Source: Lytechinus pictus (Eukaryota; Echinodermata; Echinoidea; Temnopleuroida; Toxopneustidae). Taken from it: a DNA stretch of 64,000 nucleotides. Position numbers and translations under genes: made by a program. A model generated the notes under the pieces. It was given only the letters and a program-made list of their open reading frames with translations, was not told the origin of the DNA and made no database searches. The stretch covers positions 24,449,001 to 24,513,000 of the forward strand of contig NC_087257.1 in NCBI RefSeq assembly GCF_037042905.1. The letters run 5' to 3'. Positions 1 to 11,111 of this stretch are shown here, in pieces (the first letter of the stretch is position 1; every line of letters starts with the position of its first letter).

Positions 1-2
1 TG

Positions 3-453
3 GCTAACCACCCCCACAGTGAACGTGCAAAGGCCCCGTCCGGCCTCCTTCCGGGTGAAGTTGGCATTGAGGTCGGCGACCTTGTCTATCTTCGTGGTGA
101 TCGCACCAAGTCTCAGGCGCGCCCTCGCTACCTTGTCGGCTCTGTTGACGGTGCATTGTGCAATATCAGGAAGTTTGTTGGCTCCCAGCTCCGTGACTCA
201 TCTTATCGTGTGAAGACATCAGACTGTCTGAAGGTGCCTGGTTTCCCTGCCCGGCCTCAATCGGACCCCGTGGATCCCCAATAGAGCGACGATGATGAGG
301 TTATCACTGCTTCTCCACCTAATGCCACCCAGCCGGATCCCCCTCCCCCGGTCCCTCCTGTTTTGTCGACCCCTTTGTGTGACGGCGCTCCCCCCTCCCA
401 CCCAATAGCCCCCCTGTCCTGCAACGCCCCCAGCGTCGTCGACGCATGCCAGC
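3..453 (+). pseudogene. 3' end of LTR-retrotransposon pol (integrase C-terminal region), 5' part outside the window
   Basis: Reading from base 3, an open frame runs to a TAG at 282-284. It contains a small basic/aromatic domain (GDLVYLRGD near 75-100, then RYLV, CNIRKF and SYRVK blocks) of the kind that follows the integrase core in Ty3/gypsy-type polyproteins of marine animals. After the TAG the same frame continues acidic and then proline-rich. The arginine-rich pol tail (RRRRMP, about 428-450) lies in the next frame, so a frameshift lies between about 296 and 383. The coding tail is then cut at 453 by a foldback element and resumes at 4204. Stop, frameshift and insertion together make this copy dead. 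Family assignment rests on motif recall and the downstream LTR structure; BEL/Pao is the main alternative. Confidence 0.6.
445..453 (+). repeat. left target-site duplication of the foldback element
   Basis: CATGCCAGC here is repeated exactly at 4195-4203, on the far side of the inverted-repeat element. TU-type foldback elements are known for 8-bp duplications; the ninth matching base may be chance. Confidence 0.7.
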
Positions 454-461
454 GGTAACCC

Positions 462-760
462 GACACATGCTCCGGCGACGATAGCTCCGGTGACAAATGC
501 TCCCCAAAATGTGACATTTGCTCCTCGACATTTGCTCCTCGACATTTGCTCCGCCGACATTTGCTCCGCCGATATTTGCTCCGCCGATTGTTGCTCCGCC
601 GACAGTTGCTCCACCGACAATTGCTCCGCCGACAGTTGCTCCGCCGACAGTTGCTCCGCATGTAGGGACAAATGCTCCGCCGACAATTGCTCCACATGTA
701 GTGACAAATGCTCCGCCAATAATTGCTCCGTCCACAATTGCTCCATCGACAGTTTTAAAC
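462..760. repeat. left arm: about 18 copies of a 15-bp repeat
   Basis: The units start GCTCC and are mostly 15 bp; a few are 14 or 21 bp. Because 15 is divisible by 3, long frames stay open on both strands (C-S-A-D or A-P-P-T on plus, G-G-A-N on minus). They are artefacts of the repeat, not genes. Confidence 0.85.
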
Positions 761-2204
761 AAATAAATATAAGACCTAAATAAGATACCTGCCACAAATG
801 CTCCTCGAATAACAATTGCTCTGCTCACGATTGCTCTACCGACAGTTACTAGGCCTAAAGGAAGACAAGACACTTGCTCCAACGAAAATATTTGTTACAT
901 CCTTTTGTGTTACATCCTTTTAGTATTGTTTTGTTTTACCATTCATGTTGTTGTGCCACTTTATACCCTATATAGGCCTATATATCGGCTGACAATGTTA
1001 ATTTTAATATACAAATATCAAAACATCTAGCTCGGTTCTTACGGCTCGGCTCTTCGATAGAATAAAATAGCTTGTCTTTAAGTGCTCGTAAAGTGCATGC
1101 ATAAATTTGTATATACCCTACGAAAGTAGTCTAATGTTTATCGAGTTATACTTGAATCAGCTGGCATCGTAGACCAATGTAAGAAACAGAGAAACTAGCT
1201 ATTTGCTTCTTGGTCCCTAGTCCTCTAGGCAAACTCTTATGAACTAAAAATCCATTTAGGAGGATGAAGTTAAAACTGGCGTACCGATTGCTAATTTACA
1301 CCAATCTACCCCTCTTTGGTCTTGAAAAGAAACCACAACCTCTGCATTGCATATTTTGAGCGAAGTTTGCAAGTACATGTATAGGCCTACTATGAATTCG
1401 ATTTAAGCCTTAACTGTCATGGCGAAAATTATCTAAATAATCATCGCTTCCGAGGCGATTTGGATATACTAGATCTGCTTATTATTTTTCGTTCGTTTTT
1501 AATAGCTGGAAAGCCTTGAATTTCCTCTGTGTTGTTCCCTCTCTTCTGTGCTTTATTCACAGGGGTCGCGGAAACGGGGGCTTCGGCCCCCCACTTTTTC
1601 CCAAAACCGTGTACAAAAACGTAAAAATGACCATATGATTGTGATTTTTTGCATGGTCAGCCCCCCCTGATGGCTCTGCCCCCGCCCCCCTTCGAAAACC
1701 GTTCCGCTCCCCTGATTCATCAGCAGTCATCCCCCACCCATAATAGAAATCAACACCCATGTTTCAAGTTTCTAGTTTATTTTATTGATTCCATATCTGA
1801 ACATAGAGGATTGATAAAGAAATATTTTTTTTTCGCAAATGATAAAACAAAGAGTTACATTGAGAAAGGAAAACCCTTTTTTGTAAACGAACAAAATACC
1901 CAATGAAAAAAAAAACATAATGGAAAAAAATAACTATATGCTGTCAAAACCCGTTACTATTGGCCAACCATTATTGTACTGCTCACTGATTACTCCCCCT
2001 GCAAGAATTCTGAGCTGTGTAGTAGCAAATTAAACATGCATCGCTTCATAAAATGAGGCATAGCATTTAAACATCTGGGTAAAAATTGAATGAAAATTGA
2101 CGATCTTGGTGTATGATTAGTGAAAATGAAATCTCTTTGGATAAATTTTTACTTGATCTGCAACAACTTTTTGCTACTGCTCTAATTTCACACTGTCTAT
2201 TTCA

Positions 2205-2310
2205 AGTTCGTCTACAGTCAGTTCGTCTAATTACCATTTCGTCTAATTGCCAGTCAGGCTAAACCAATTCCGTCTAATATCCAATTGGTCTAATATTACT
2301 TGGTCAATAT
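2205..2310. repeat. CGTCTAAT short interspersed repeat
   Basis: Several near copies of TTCGTCTAATTACC or TCTAATATCC occur in 100 bp. This is a simple degenerate tandem array inside the foldback interior, with no coding signal. Confidence 0.4.
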
Positions 2311-3799
2311 GATCAGATGATTAGAAATAAGACTGACCGGCAGTTATCAAATTGATAGTAGACAGAGAGGGTTAGCACATGTGGTAACTGTGAGGTTAAC
2401 AAAATGCTTGTATATCAATTGATAATAAGCCCTTTTTTATTCAGCGTTAGCTATAGCAAGAACTGACATTAACGTGGCATAGTTTGCGATGTAAGCATTC
2501 TGTTTAAATGCTGGTGATATTAATTTCTAACTCCAAAAGTAATTCATGCATGACCAAACCAAACAAGAATTTTAACCAAAACAAATTTCTCCCAGGCTAA
2601 CACCTGGCAGATTTTAAACGTCATCAGTCATTGTTGGATAAACTTAATTTTGCAATGAAAGGAAAAAGTTAAAACAGATCAAACAATGAAATACCTAGGA
2701 CTTATAATAGATGACAAGTCAAAATAGAATATACACTCTAATGAAAATAGGTTAAACTTTGCATGTTTACCGATGTTACACCTGGAGCACATTTAAAGCT
2801 GCAACTTAGCACCTTTCAGAAAAAGGGTTCAAAACTAAACATCTGAAGGTGCAAAGTAGGTACAAAAATGCACCTTTAAAGATGCTCTTAGTGTGACATT
2901 GGTCTGCACCTTTTATATTAATGAAAATAATTATATTAAAGGTGTAAAGTTGAACCTATTTTACTTGGCGTGTATATACAAATAATACGTGCAGATCTAT
3001 AACCTGGTAGCACATAATGTCTCACTTGTGTTTTCCAAATAATGTTTTGTAAGATTGTTTTTACAACATTAATACAACATTTTAATCCTCGCGTTTAACA
3101 TTTTGATAATTTGCTGACCAAAATGCTGAAAGAAAATGTTTTTGAAACATCATTATAACTTTTCAAAAAAATGCAAAAAAACGTTTTAATAACATTTTGA
3201 AAATATTATTGCTAAACGTTATATAAAAATGTTTCCCTAACCATACATTGACATAATTTTGACAAGCATTTGGCATAGCGTGATGAGTTCCTGTTTTAGC
3301 TGTATATGCTTTTTTTTTTACTTTGACATATTGTAAATGATTTTCGACCTTGTTTTCTATTTTGTTTTTATAGACTGTGTTGGCTAGGTTTTGACATAAT
3401 GTCGGAAAAATAACTTTGTAAAAGAAAGTGAAAAGGTTTTTTTCTTTTAAAAAGTCGTTCATTGTCATTTGTTATTGTATGTAGTTCTCAACCTTTATGC
3501 ATGATCATATTTCAACAGATTATTTTGTTGCAGTTAGAGGTTACTCAGCGTGATAAAACAATGCCTATTCTTTGAATGGCTCCAAGGCACGTCCTCAGCA
3601 AGTCTGTAAAAACTATTTTTTTAAGGAGAGATAAAAGCGCTGATGGGAAATTCAATTTGAGCAAAACTATTTCTTTCCGCTGAGCAATTCAATTAGATAT
3701 ATATAGAACAATAATAATGACCATACAGCTTTGGAGAAGAAGCGTTATTATTTTTACAAAAAGAACAATAATTTTTCGGTTGATGGCATTTTCGGCGGA

Positions 3800-4188
3800 G
3801 CTATTATCAGAGGAGCATTTGCACTACATGCGGAGCGATTGTCGGCGGAGCAAATGTCGGTGGAGCAAATATTGGCGTAGCAATTGTCGCCGGAGCATGT
3901 GTCGTTCGGGTAGCATTTGTCGCTGGAGCATTTATTGCTAAATGTGGAGCAATTGTCGGCGGAGCAAATGTCGGAGGAGTAACTGTCGGCGGAGCAAATT
4001 TCGGCGGAGTAACTGTCGGCGGAGCAACTGTCGGCGGAGCAACAATCGGCGGAGCAAATGTCGGCGGAGCAACTGCCGCCGGAGCAAATATCGGGGGAGC
4101 AAATATCGGCGGAGCAAATGTCGCGGAGCAAATGTAGCGTTTTGGGGAGCATTTGTCACCGGAGCAATCGTCGCCGGCGCATGTGTCA
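3800..4188. repeat. right arm: about 22 inverted copies of the 15-bp repeat
   Basis: The units start GGAGC and are the reverse complement of the left arm. The terminal blocks correspond in order with the left arm, including the irregular 21-bp unit containing TTTTGGGGAGC. The open frames here are low-complexity artefacts. Confidence 0.85.
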
Positions 4189-4194
4189 TGGATT

Positions 4195-4203
4195 CATGCC
4201 AGC
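4195..4203 (+). repeat. right target-site duplication of the foldback element
   Basis: This is an exact copy of 445-453. Immediately after it, pol-tail coding resumes with R-F-E-D-F and a TAA at 4229-4231, in the frame that the left flank would have had. Confidence 0.7.
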
Positions 4204-4607
4204 TCGTTTTGAGGACTTTATTTGTGACTAATCGACCCCCCTCCCCCTCCCTTTGCCCCATTTATATGTGACGTCTACTTTTCTGGACTTACGCTCAAGA
4301 TGTGACAGATGGTTGTCGCGGTATTTTCCAGTATGACGGTTATCGATGCCTTTCCGTCATTCATACTTTATTTTTGCTTGTGTTTTAGACACACACTTTG
4401 TGTGAAGCATTCCCTTCTTCACCAGCTGGTGGTTGTCATGGACAAACCGTTTTTCACGTGCGTCATATTCCCTTTCAATATTGTGGTAATGACTACCCCA
4501 TGCTTGTACCAGCTATAACTCACTCTTACAGGCTTTAATTTTTGGTTTATTTGATTCACCGCAATCTCTGTTATATCATACCCCCAGAGGGAGTGGAGAA
4601 GGGAAAG
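4204..4607 (+). mobile_element. LTR retrotransposon: last pol codons, 3' UTR and polypurine tract
   Basis: The final codons of pol and a TAA stop (4229-4231) are followed by about 350 bp of noncoding DNA. A purine-rich tract (AGAGGGAGTGGAGAAGGGAAAG, split here as 4586-4607) lies directly before the TG that starts the LTR, as expected for a plus-strand primer. Confidence 0.6.
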
Positions 4608-4806
4608 TGATCACGCCATTAATTGTGTGTTGCTTATTTTATGTAATAGCGACACCTTGTGGTCGCTTTGGCTTGTTGAAGTGTTTTTACTGTTTTGCGT
4701 GCTTTGTAAGCACTTCGGTAGCATCTCCTACCTGCCGCGGGTCGTGTTGAATAAAGAGTTCAAATTGTACGCCTTGTCTGACGACTTGTTTGTTCTTTCG
4801 CTGGCA
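4608..4806 (+). mobile_element. 3' LTR (about 199 bp)
   Basis: It starts TG directly after the polypurine tract and ends CA at 4805-4806, and it contains AATAAA at 4750-4755. The sequence right after 4806 is the GPCR-unit flank (TTGTGAATCAAAACAGCAG), so the boundary is fixed by comparison with 13194 and 17571. The 5' LTR lies outside the window, so identity between the two LTRs cannot be checked. Confidence 0.65.
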
Positions 4807-4955
4807 TAAATTGTGAATCAAAACAGCAGTTTAGTCCTTGGCTCTGAACAAACGACATAAATATTTGTAACTTCTCGTCAGCTCCGAAACTTTCGAGGAA
4901 CTTCTGTTCCGGTTCACCAATTTTCTACAAAGACTTCCCAGCTGTTCTTTGTCAT
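4807..4955 (+). repeat. unit 0: 3' flank of a GPCR duplication unit (remnant)
   Basis: The sequence from ATTGTGAATCAAAACAGCAG to CCCAGCTGTTCTTTGTCATT closely matches 13194-13335, 17575-17700 and 21628-21770. The upstream part of this unit, including its receptor, is missing because the LTR element lies there. Confidence 0.7.
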
Positions 4956-4959
4956 TTCC

Positions 4960-6540
4960 CAGGTAACAAGCCAACGTTGGCTCTACGTTGGAAACTTGAA
5001 AGTCGTTGGACGTTGGAAAAACTTGATGGACTAACGCTGAATCGACGTTGGAAACTAGTTTGATGGAAAGTTGTTGAACAACCCAAAATGGCACAACGTT
5101 GACAAAGTTGGAGACTGGTTTGTTGGAGATTTGTTTGACGGTCGACACTGGCACAACGTTGGAAACTAGTAAGTTGGAGAGTTGTTGGACAGTCGACAAT
5201 GTCAAAACGTTGGAGACACGTTGATTGGATAGTTGTTGAACAGCCAGCAAAGGTACAACGTTGGCAACGTTGGAAACTAGTTCACTGGAAAGATGTTGAA
5301 CAATCAACAATAACACGACGTTGGCAACGTTGGAAACTTGTTAGTTGGAGAGCTGTTGGACAGTCGACAATGGCACAACAATGGAAATATGTTTAACTGG
5401 ATAGTTGCTGAACAGCCAACAATTACACAACGTTGGCAACGTTGGCAACGTTGGAAACCAGTTCGATGGAAAGTTGTTGATCAACCGACAATGACACGAT
5501 GTTGGCAACGTTGGAAACTTGTTAGTTGGAGAGTTGTTGGACAGTCGACAATGTCACAACGTTGGAAACGTGTTTGATTGGATAGTTGTTGAACAGCCAG
5601 CAAAAGCACAACGTTGGCAACGTTGGAAACTAGTTCGATGGAAAGTTGTTGATCAACCGACAATGAGACAACGTTGACCAAGTTGAAAACTAGTTTGTTG
5701 GAAATTTGTTGGACGGTCGACAATGGCAAAACGTTGGAAACTAGTAGGTTGGATATTAGTTGGATAGTCGACGATGACACAAGGTTGGCAACGTTGGAAA
5801 CTAGTTGGATGGAGAGTTGTTGAACAACCAACTATGGCACAACGTTGTCAAAGCTAGGAACTAGTTCGATGGAGATTTGTTGGATAGTCGACGATGGCAC
5901 AACGTTGGAAACTGGCAGATTGGAGATTAGTTAGATAGTAGACAATGACACAACGTTGATAAAGCTGGAAACTAGTTAGATGGAAAGTTGTTGAACAACT
6001 GACACTGGCACAAAGTTGGAAACTGGTAGGTTGGAGATCAGTAGGATAGTCGACGATGACACAATGTTGGCAACGTTGGAAAGTTGTTGGACAACAGACA
6101 ATGGCACAACATTGGAAACTAGTGTGTTGGAGATTTGTTGGACAGCCAACAATGTCACAACGTTGGAAACGTGTTTGATTGGATAGTTGTTGAACAACCA
6201 ACAAAGGCACAGCGTTGACTACGTCGGAAACTAGTTCGATGGAAAGTTGCTGAACAACCGACAACGGAGCAACGTTGGAAACTATTTTCTTGGAGATTTG
6301 TTGGACAGTCGACAATGGCACAACGTTGACAAAGTTGGAAACTAGTTTGATGGAGAGTTGTTGAACAACGGACAATGGCACAACGTGGACAGCGTATTTG
6401 GAATAGTTTATTGGCGATTTGTTGACAGTTAACATTGACACAATGTTGGAAACTATAGTTTGTTGGATATTTGTTTGACAGTCAACATAATATCCCGGCA
6501 TAATATACACAGTGTTTAGAACGTTAGAAACTGGTTCATT
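4960..6540. repeat. AACGTTGG-rich minisatellite, 50-70 bp degenerate period
   Basis: About 25-30 imperfect units alternate blocks such as CAACGTTGGAAACTAGTT, GATGGAAAGTTGTTGAAC and AACCGACAATGGCAC. Long frames on either strand (for example 5481-5831 and 5854-6510, minus) are periodic and contain no domain, so I treat them as repeat artefacts. Confidence 0.8.
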
Positions 6541-7421
6541 GGAGAATTGATATACAGACGACTACTCGCATAATTTCCAATGGGGCCAAGGGGGGAGGGT
6601 CGATCAAGTAAGTTTGCTTGTCTATCCATGTCACCCTTGGTATCCCCCAGCAATAAGGGGAAAAGAAATCGAGAGAGAAGGAAAATAATGGGAAGGGAAA
6701 TAGGAACTAAAACTAAGGGGAAGACAAAAATAAAGATGGGGTAGAATAAAGAGGCTGCATGCACCGGGGGATGCAAATGTGTCGATTAATATAGAAAATA
6801 AAGGAGAAAAACAAGAAAACAAATGTAGTTCAAGACCAGAATTTCCAGAAACGCCCTCGTCCTTTGCAGCTGGCTAGGCCTCTCACAATAAGTACGAGAT
6901 ATATATAGGCCTACCGTCACATAACTAGAAGAAATTGAAGAAGGAAATACAAGCATCAAATGTGCCTATTTAAAAATACCATACTATTCTGATGCGCAGA
7001 ATTAGTCGCGACGTCGGACTCCTTCTTCTGTGTAGTCTGCTTCCTTCAATTTTGAACTTGAAGAATCTGGCAGAATTTGGACTGGATATAGACAATTAAA
7101 TTCCTGAATATCTAGTGATCTGGGACAGTACTTATAAGCTGCATATTTAGAACCTACAATATACAGTGGAATTTTCTTTGCACTTGCAGATAATCGGTAA
7201 CTGCAACCGTTGATCCCCTCCGAAAGATCCCGGAGTCGGCTTCTGTGACGGCTGTGCGCGTAGAGTCCGACGCTAGTATTTTCGTGTAAGTACTTAACAC
7301 CAGTCGCTGCACAGTATAACATACTAACTAACCTCGTAGTCACGTGTGAGTGACTAATACTAACCTCGCAATACGTGTGAGTGGGAACGAGTATGCGATT
7401 CCAAGGGCAAGGCACCCAGCT
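6541..7421. other. AT-rich spacer with no gene seen
   Basis: This holds a purine-rich stretch (about 6640-6830) and otherwise unique-looking DNA. The short open frames lack recognisable domains. Confidence 0.5.
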
Positions 7422-7905
7422 ATTGGGTGATTTCAATAATTTCAAGTACAGTGTTGAAATCTGGTGTTGGTGTTGTGACAACACCGTACTTGAATCAGGC
7501 TGGTGTTGAGATTGACCTAGGAAAATATGGTGTATTTCCTGCAGTTTGTGTTGAAGGCTGGTGTTTATTGTCATCTGCTGAACCCAACACTACACTGCGG
7601 CTGCATGGTGCATGGTGTTGATGATCTCCGTGCAATTTCCCCATTCATCAACACCGACCCCCAGGGATTGGGAGAATCGTGATTTAAAGTTCAGTGTTGG
7701 TGTTGATGATGAACTGTAGCTCACGAACAGGAGGCGAACACGACGAACCATCTCCGTAAAATCATCTTTTACATTTAAGATGAGAGCAAATCATTAGAGT
7801 TTTGATACATTTCAATTAAAAATAATATTACGCTTGGTGTTGGAGCTCAGTTCAGCAGCCATTTCGCGCTCTCAACACCGTACACCGTACTTGAAATCAC
7901 CCAAT
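7422..7905. mobile_element. short terminal-inverted-repeat (MITE-like) element
   Basis: ATTGGGTGATTTCAA at 7422 pairs with its reverse complement ending at 7905. CAAGTACRGTGTTG-type motifs lie just inside both ends, and more CAACACC/GGTGTTG words lie within. Length is 484 bp. No clear target duplication is seen, so superfamily is unknown. Confidence 0.45.
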
Positions 7906-8654
7906 GACTTGCTACCTGGCATTCCTGCCTTATTTATTATACGCTGCCTTGAATTTGACCTGGTCGGTCCTGCCTGGCCTAGCCTGGACCGAGTGTTTTC
8001 CAACTGCAGTCAAATCTTCAGTTGCTACGTGAGGCATGCTTACACTTGACGCTGAAATATCATTTAAGAGTTATGGCACGAGCGAGACTAGGCCATGGCC
8101 ATGCATATTGAGATATCAGTTGACTTCTATCTTAATCAAAAAGAGGCGCTCTTTAGTTACAGTAGGCAGTAGCTACGTTACTCTGAGTGAGGCCAATTTA
8201 CGCGACCTCCTTTTTAGATTTTGTTAATACTGAGAGACTGCAATTACACATGTGAGTTTTTGTGATGATTACTGACGTTGCAATTGGCATTGCATACCGA
8301 GTCATTAAATAATTGTAGACAAAAACAGAGATTGCAACTCGCAAGAAAATGTAATACATCCAAGTCCTTTGGAAGCGCATAGAGACATTATTCATAATCG
8401 TGATATGCGCTATACAAGAACTGTTTATTATTATTATTATTAATTCTTATTACATATGCATATGTTTTTTTGGTATTAGTCTTGTTTGAGAAAAAGAGGA
8501 TGTCAAAAAAGTTTGAATGCTACAAAAGCCTCAATAAATATCACACGTAATTCTCTTGATTCCTCTTAATTATGTGAAGAGACTTGTAACAGAAAGAATG
8601 AAAAGAAATGAATAGCTGTAATAATAGTTGTAATGTTTTTTGACAGAATCATGA

Positions 8655-8935
8655 ACAGGTTACAGATGATGATGGCACAGTGTTGAAAACTGTTTGATGG
8701 AGATGGCGCATCGTTGAATTTGTTTAAAATTAGACCAACAAAGAATCAACGTTACAACAACATTTAACCGATATTAGACAAACATTGAATCAACGTTTAC
8801 GCCAACGTTGGACTAACATTGGACTAAAGTTGAATCAACTTTCCATCAACATTGGACCAACATTAGACCAACGTTGGATCAACGTCACCCAACGTTGGAC
8901 CAACATTGGACCAACGCTGCCATACCTGCCTCATC
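8655..8935. repeat. CAACGTTGGAC tandem repeats, part 2
   Basis: It opens with GATGGCACAGTGTTGAAAAC, as in the 4960-6540 array, then becomes short runs of AACATTGGACCAACGTTGG. It is probably the same array, separated by the 6541-8650 insert. Confidence 0.6.
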
Positions 8936-9334
8936 TGGACATAATGATTATGCACTCATGAATATTCATTACATCAGTAAATGACCAAAATTTTTGGTAA
9001 TATTGCTATAATAATTAGAGTATTTATGTTTATTCAATATTTCCACCATGAAAAGTTTCAGAAAAAGTATGTGGCTCCATTACCATATCATTTATAATCA
9101 AAACATATTATTCTAAGTGAAATTTTCAAGGTTAAGTGTGGAAAATTATATTAACTGTATTCTGCCAAGTATAGCAAAGTTGCTCTACATGTATATATAG
9201 GAGTCAATGACAGGATTCAGTGGATAGGTGTAGGATTTTAGGATAGGATAAGACATGATGATAAAGATTAGAGTGTAAATAGGTATGGTGGACTTCACCT
9301 TGAAACCAAGTTATGTTTTGTTAATTACTGCCAT

Positions 9335-9905
9335 ACGTTGGAATAACGTTGGAGCAATGTTGGAGCAACGTTGTGACAACGTTGTAACAATGTAGGAACA
9401 ATGTTGCCAGACAACGTTGGAGCATTGTTGTTGGACAGCGTTGAACCAACGTTATAAATATAGTTGGACTGACGATGTATGCACGTGCACGTCTATCGCT
9501 GCTTCAACGTTGCCCATCAACGTTGCAGCAACGCTGTTATTGATGACTAAGCCGACATTATACAACGTTGGAGCATTGATGGTGGACAACGTTGAACTGA
9601 CGTTGGAAATGTTTTTGGTCTGACGATGTATGGACGTGCACTTATATCGATGATGCAACGTTGCTTACCAACGTTGTAGCAATGTTGTATTCGACTATTT
9701 AGCCAACATTGGATCAACGTTTCCAGACAACGTTGGAACATTGCTGCTGGACAACGTTGAACTAACATTGGAAATGTTGTTGGTCTGACGATGTATCCGC
9801 GTGCACTTCTATCGATGATGCAACGTTTGCCTGCCAACGTTGAGGCAACGTTGGGAAAAAAATTCCCAACGTTGATCCAACGTTTGTCCAACGCTGTATT
9901 GTAAC
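9335..9905. repeat. AACGTTGG array with three 150-166 bp higher units
   Basis: Three units share GACGATGTAT..CGTGCAC..TATCG (about 9471, 9621 and 9787), separated by AACGTTG-rich DNA. The minus frame 9547-9921 is periodic and is not called a gene. Confidence 0.65.
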
Positions 9906-9925
9906 GTGGGTTGACAGACAATTTG

Positions 9926-10481
9926 TGTTCTTAAATAATCCATACATCGCGAAGCAAAATCTCCCTTTTGTCTCTACTATCAACATCGTTTATGATCATG
10001 ATGCACGACATGAACACCATGGAACATTAACTCGTGGACCCATGTTACTTCTGACATCCAAGCAGTCCAATCTGAATTTGAAAAGAAGAAAGCTGATTAA
10101 CCAAAGTGTTTTATGTTCAAAGTCAAACTAAACATAAAGGTTAAATTCTAGAAATTAGTGCATGAATTAGTAGATCTTAAGTCAAATTAGATCAGGGGGA
10201 AACAGATTATTTTTTTCTTTGGAAATGTCATTACAACAGTAAAGTTCTATTCTCGATGCCCCATTTTAACTCATGGTCATGGTCAATGCACTTGACGGGG
10301 TATGGTTGCCCTACCCATGAACTAAGTCCCCTCGAAGTTTTGATTTAGCAATTTTTGCAAGTTTGACATAATTAGAGAAAAAATTACATTAGTATATATT
10401 TCATGTAATAAAATACAAAATAGATTGTGAGTGTGCAATGTAATCGACTGCCTCATTTTGTGCAAATAATCGAAATTTTAA
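9926..10481 (+). repeat. unit 0: continuation of the GPCR-unit 3' flank
   Basis: CATACATCGCGAAGCAAAA, CATGTTACTTCTGACATC and the TTAGATCAGGGGGAAACAGA region correspond to 13345-13870 and 17705-18245. The array at 4960-9905 therefore interrupts one continuous flank. Relative to the other units, about 1.1 kb is missing at 10478. Confidence 0.65.
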
Positions 10482-11111
10482 ACACGACTAGTGTCGGAAG
10501 AGGGATTTTGAAGGTTTTATTACATTCTAACTTCGATACCAATTGGACTACTTTCGCACGAATTGAATTCCCAAAATATTGATCTTATAAAGTAAGTATT
10601 CTGTTTTCCCATTATTTGTCCATGTCCCGTTGATTTTATTTCTTTTGTTTGGTTTGTTTAAAATCTGTAAAGGAAAAACAAACAGAAAAACATTTCTTTC
10701 TAATTCACTCTAAAGAAAAATGTGTGGAAAGATATAACTTAATTGAAGAGGTTGAAGATGTAAAGATTCCTCTGCAGTTAAGATTGAGGTAGTCATGGTA
10801 GTATAGGCCCGGAGTATGTGTTCTTTTCAGTGAGGCTCATGTTCCAAGAAATAGATTAGATTACATGATGTGCTGTCAACAATTGCATGCCTTCATAATT
10901 ATGCATTTTGTTGAGATATAGTGAATAATCGTCTTGTATTTCAACCTTTTTTGCGTTGTGACTCAGTTGATTAATCTCCAGACTTTGAAACAGAATAATC
11001 ATTTTCTTGTTGATGTTTCTGACAACTAAATGATAGTTTCAACCTTAAGATAATTAAAGATTGGTCTGGATTAACCTCAAATATAATTTTGCCGATTTAA
11101 ACCTAAGAATC

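Larger units (their letters stand above)
454..4194. mobile_element. TU-like foldback transposon inserted in the LTR element
   Basis: Two long inverted arms, about 300 and 400 bp, consist mainly of a 15-bp tandem repeat (GCTCCGCCGACAGTT-like on the left, its complement on the right). They flank about 3 kb of AT-rich DNA. The outermost shared block is GACACATGCKCCGGCGACGA at 462-481 and, inverted, at about 4169-4188. A 9-bp direct repeat flanks the whole element. This architecture (arms of 15-bp repeats, inner unique DNA, short target duplication) matches the TU foldback elements described from the sea urchin Strongylocentrotus purpuratus. The interior (about 850-3800) has no convincing ORF. 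It holds a G/C-run repeat fragment at 1560-1750, CGTCTAAT repeats at 2205-2310 and AT-rich DNA, so this copy is probably nonautonomous. The first 8 bases at each end do not pair well. Confidence 0.7.

Noticed and set aside
219-882. Long minus-strand frames rich in G-G-A-N / E-Q-L-S repeats
   Set aside because: They are translations of the 15-bp repeat arm of the foldback element; frames stay open because 15 is a multiple of 3.
1649-1906. 85-aa frame inside the foldback interior, possible transposase piece
   Set aside because: No motif, and it begins in a C-run repeat fragment.
3717-4271. C-S-A-D / R-R-S-N-C repeat proteins, possible cysteine-rich repeat protein
   Set aside because: Same 15-bp repeat artefact in the right arm, with no start context or domain.
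5481-6510. Minus frames of V-S-N-V-V-P-L-S repeats
   Set aside because: Periodic translation of the AACGTTGG minisatellite; non-repeat flanks do not continue the frame.
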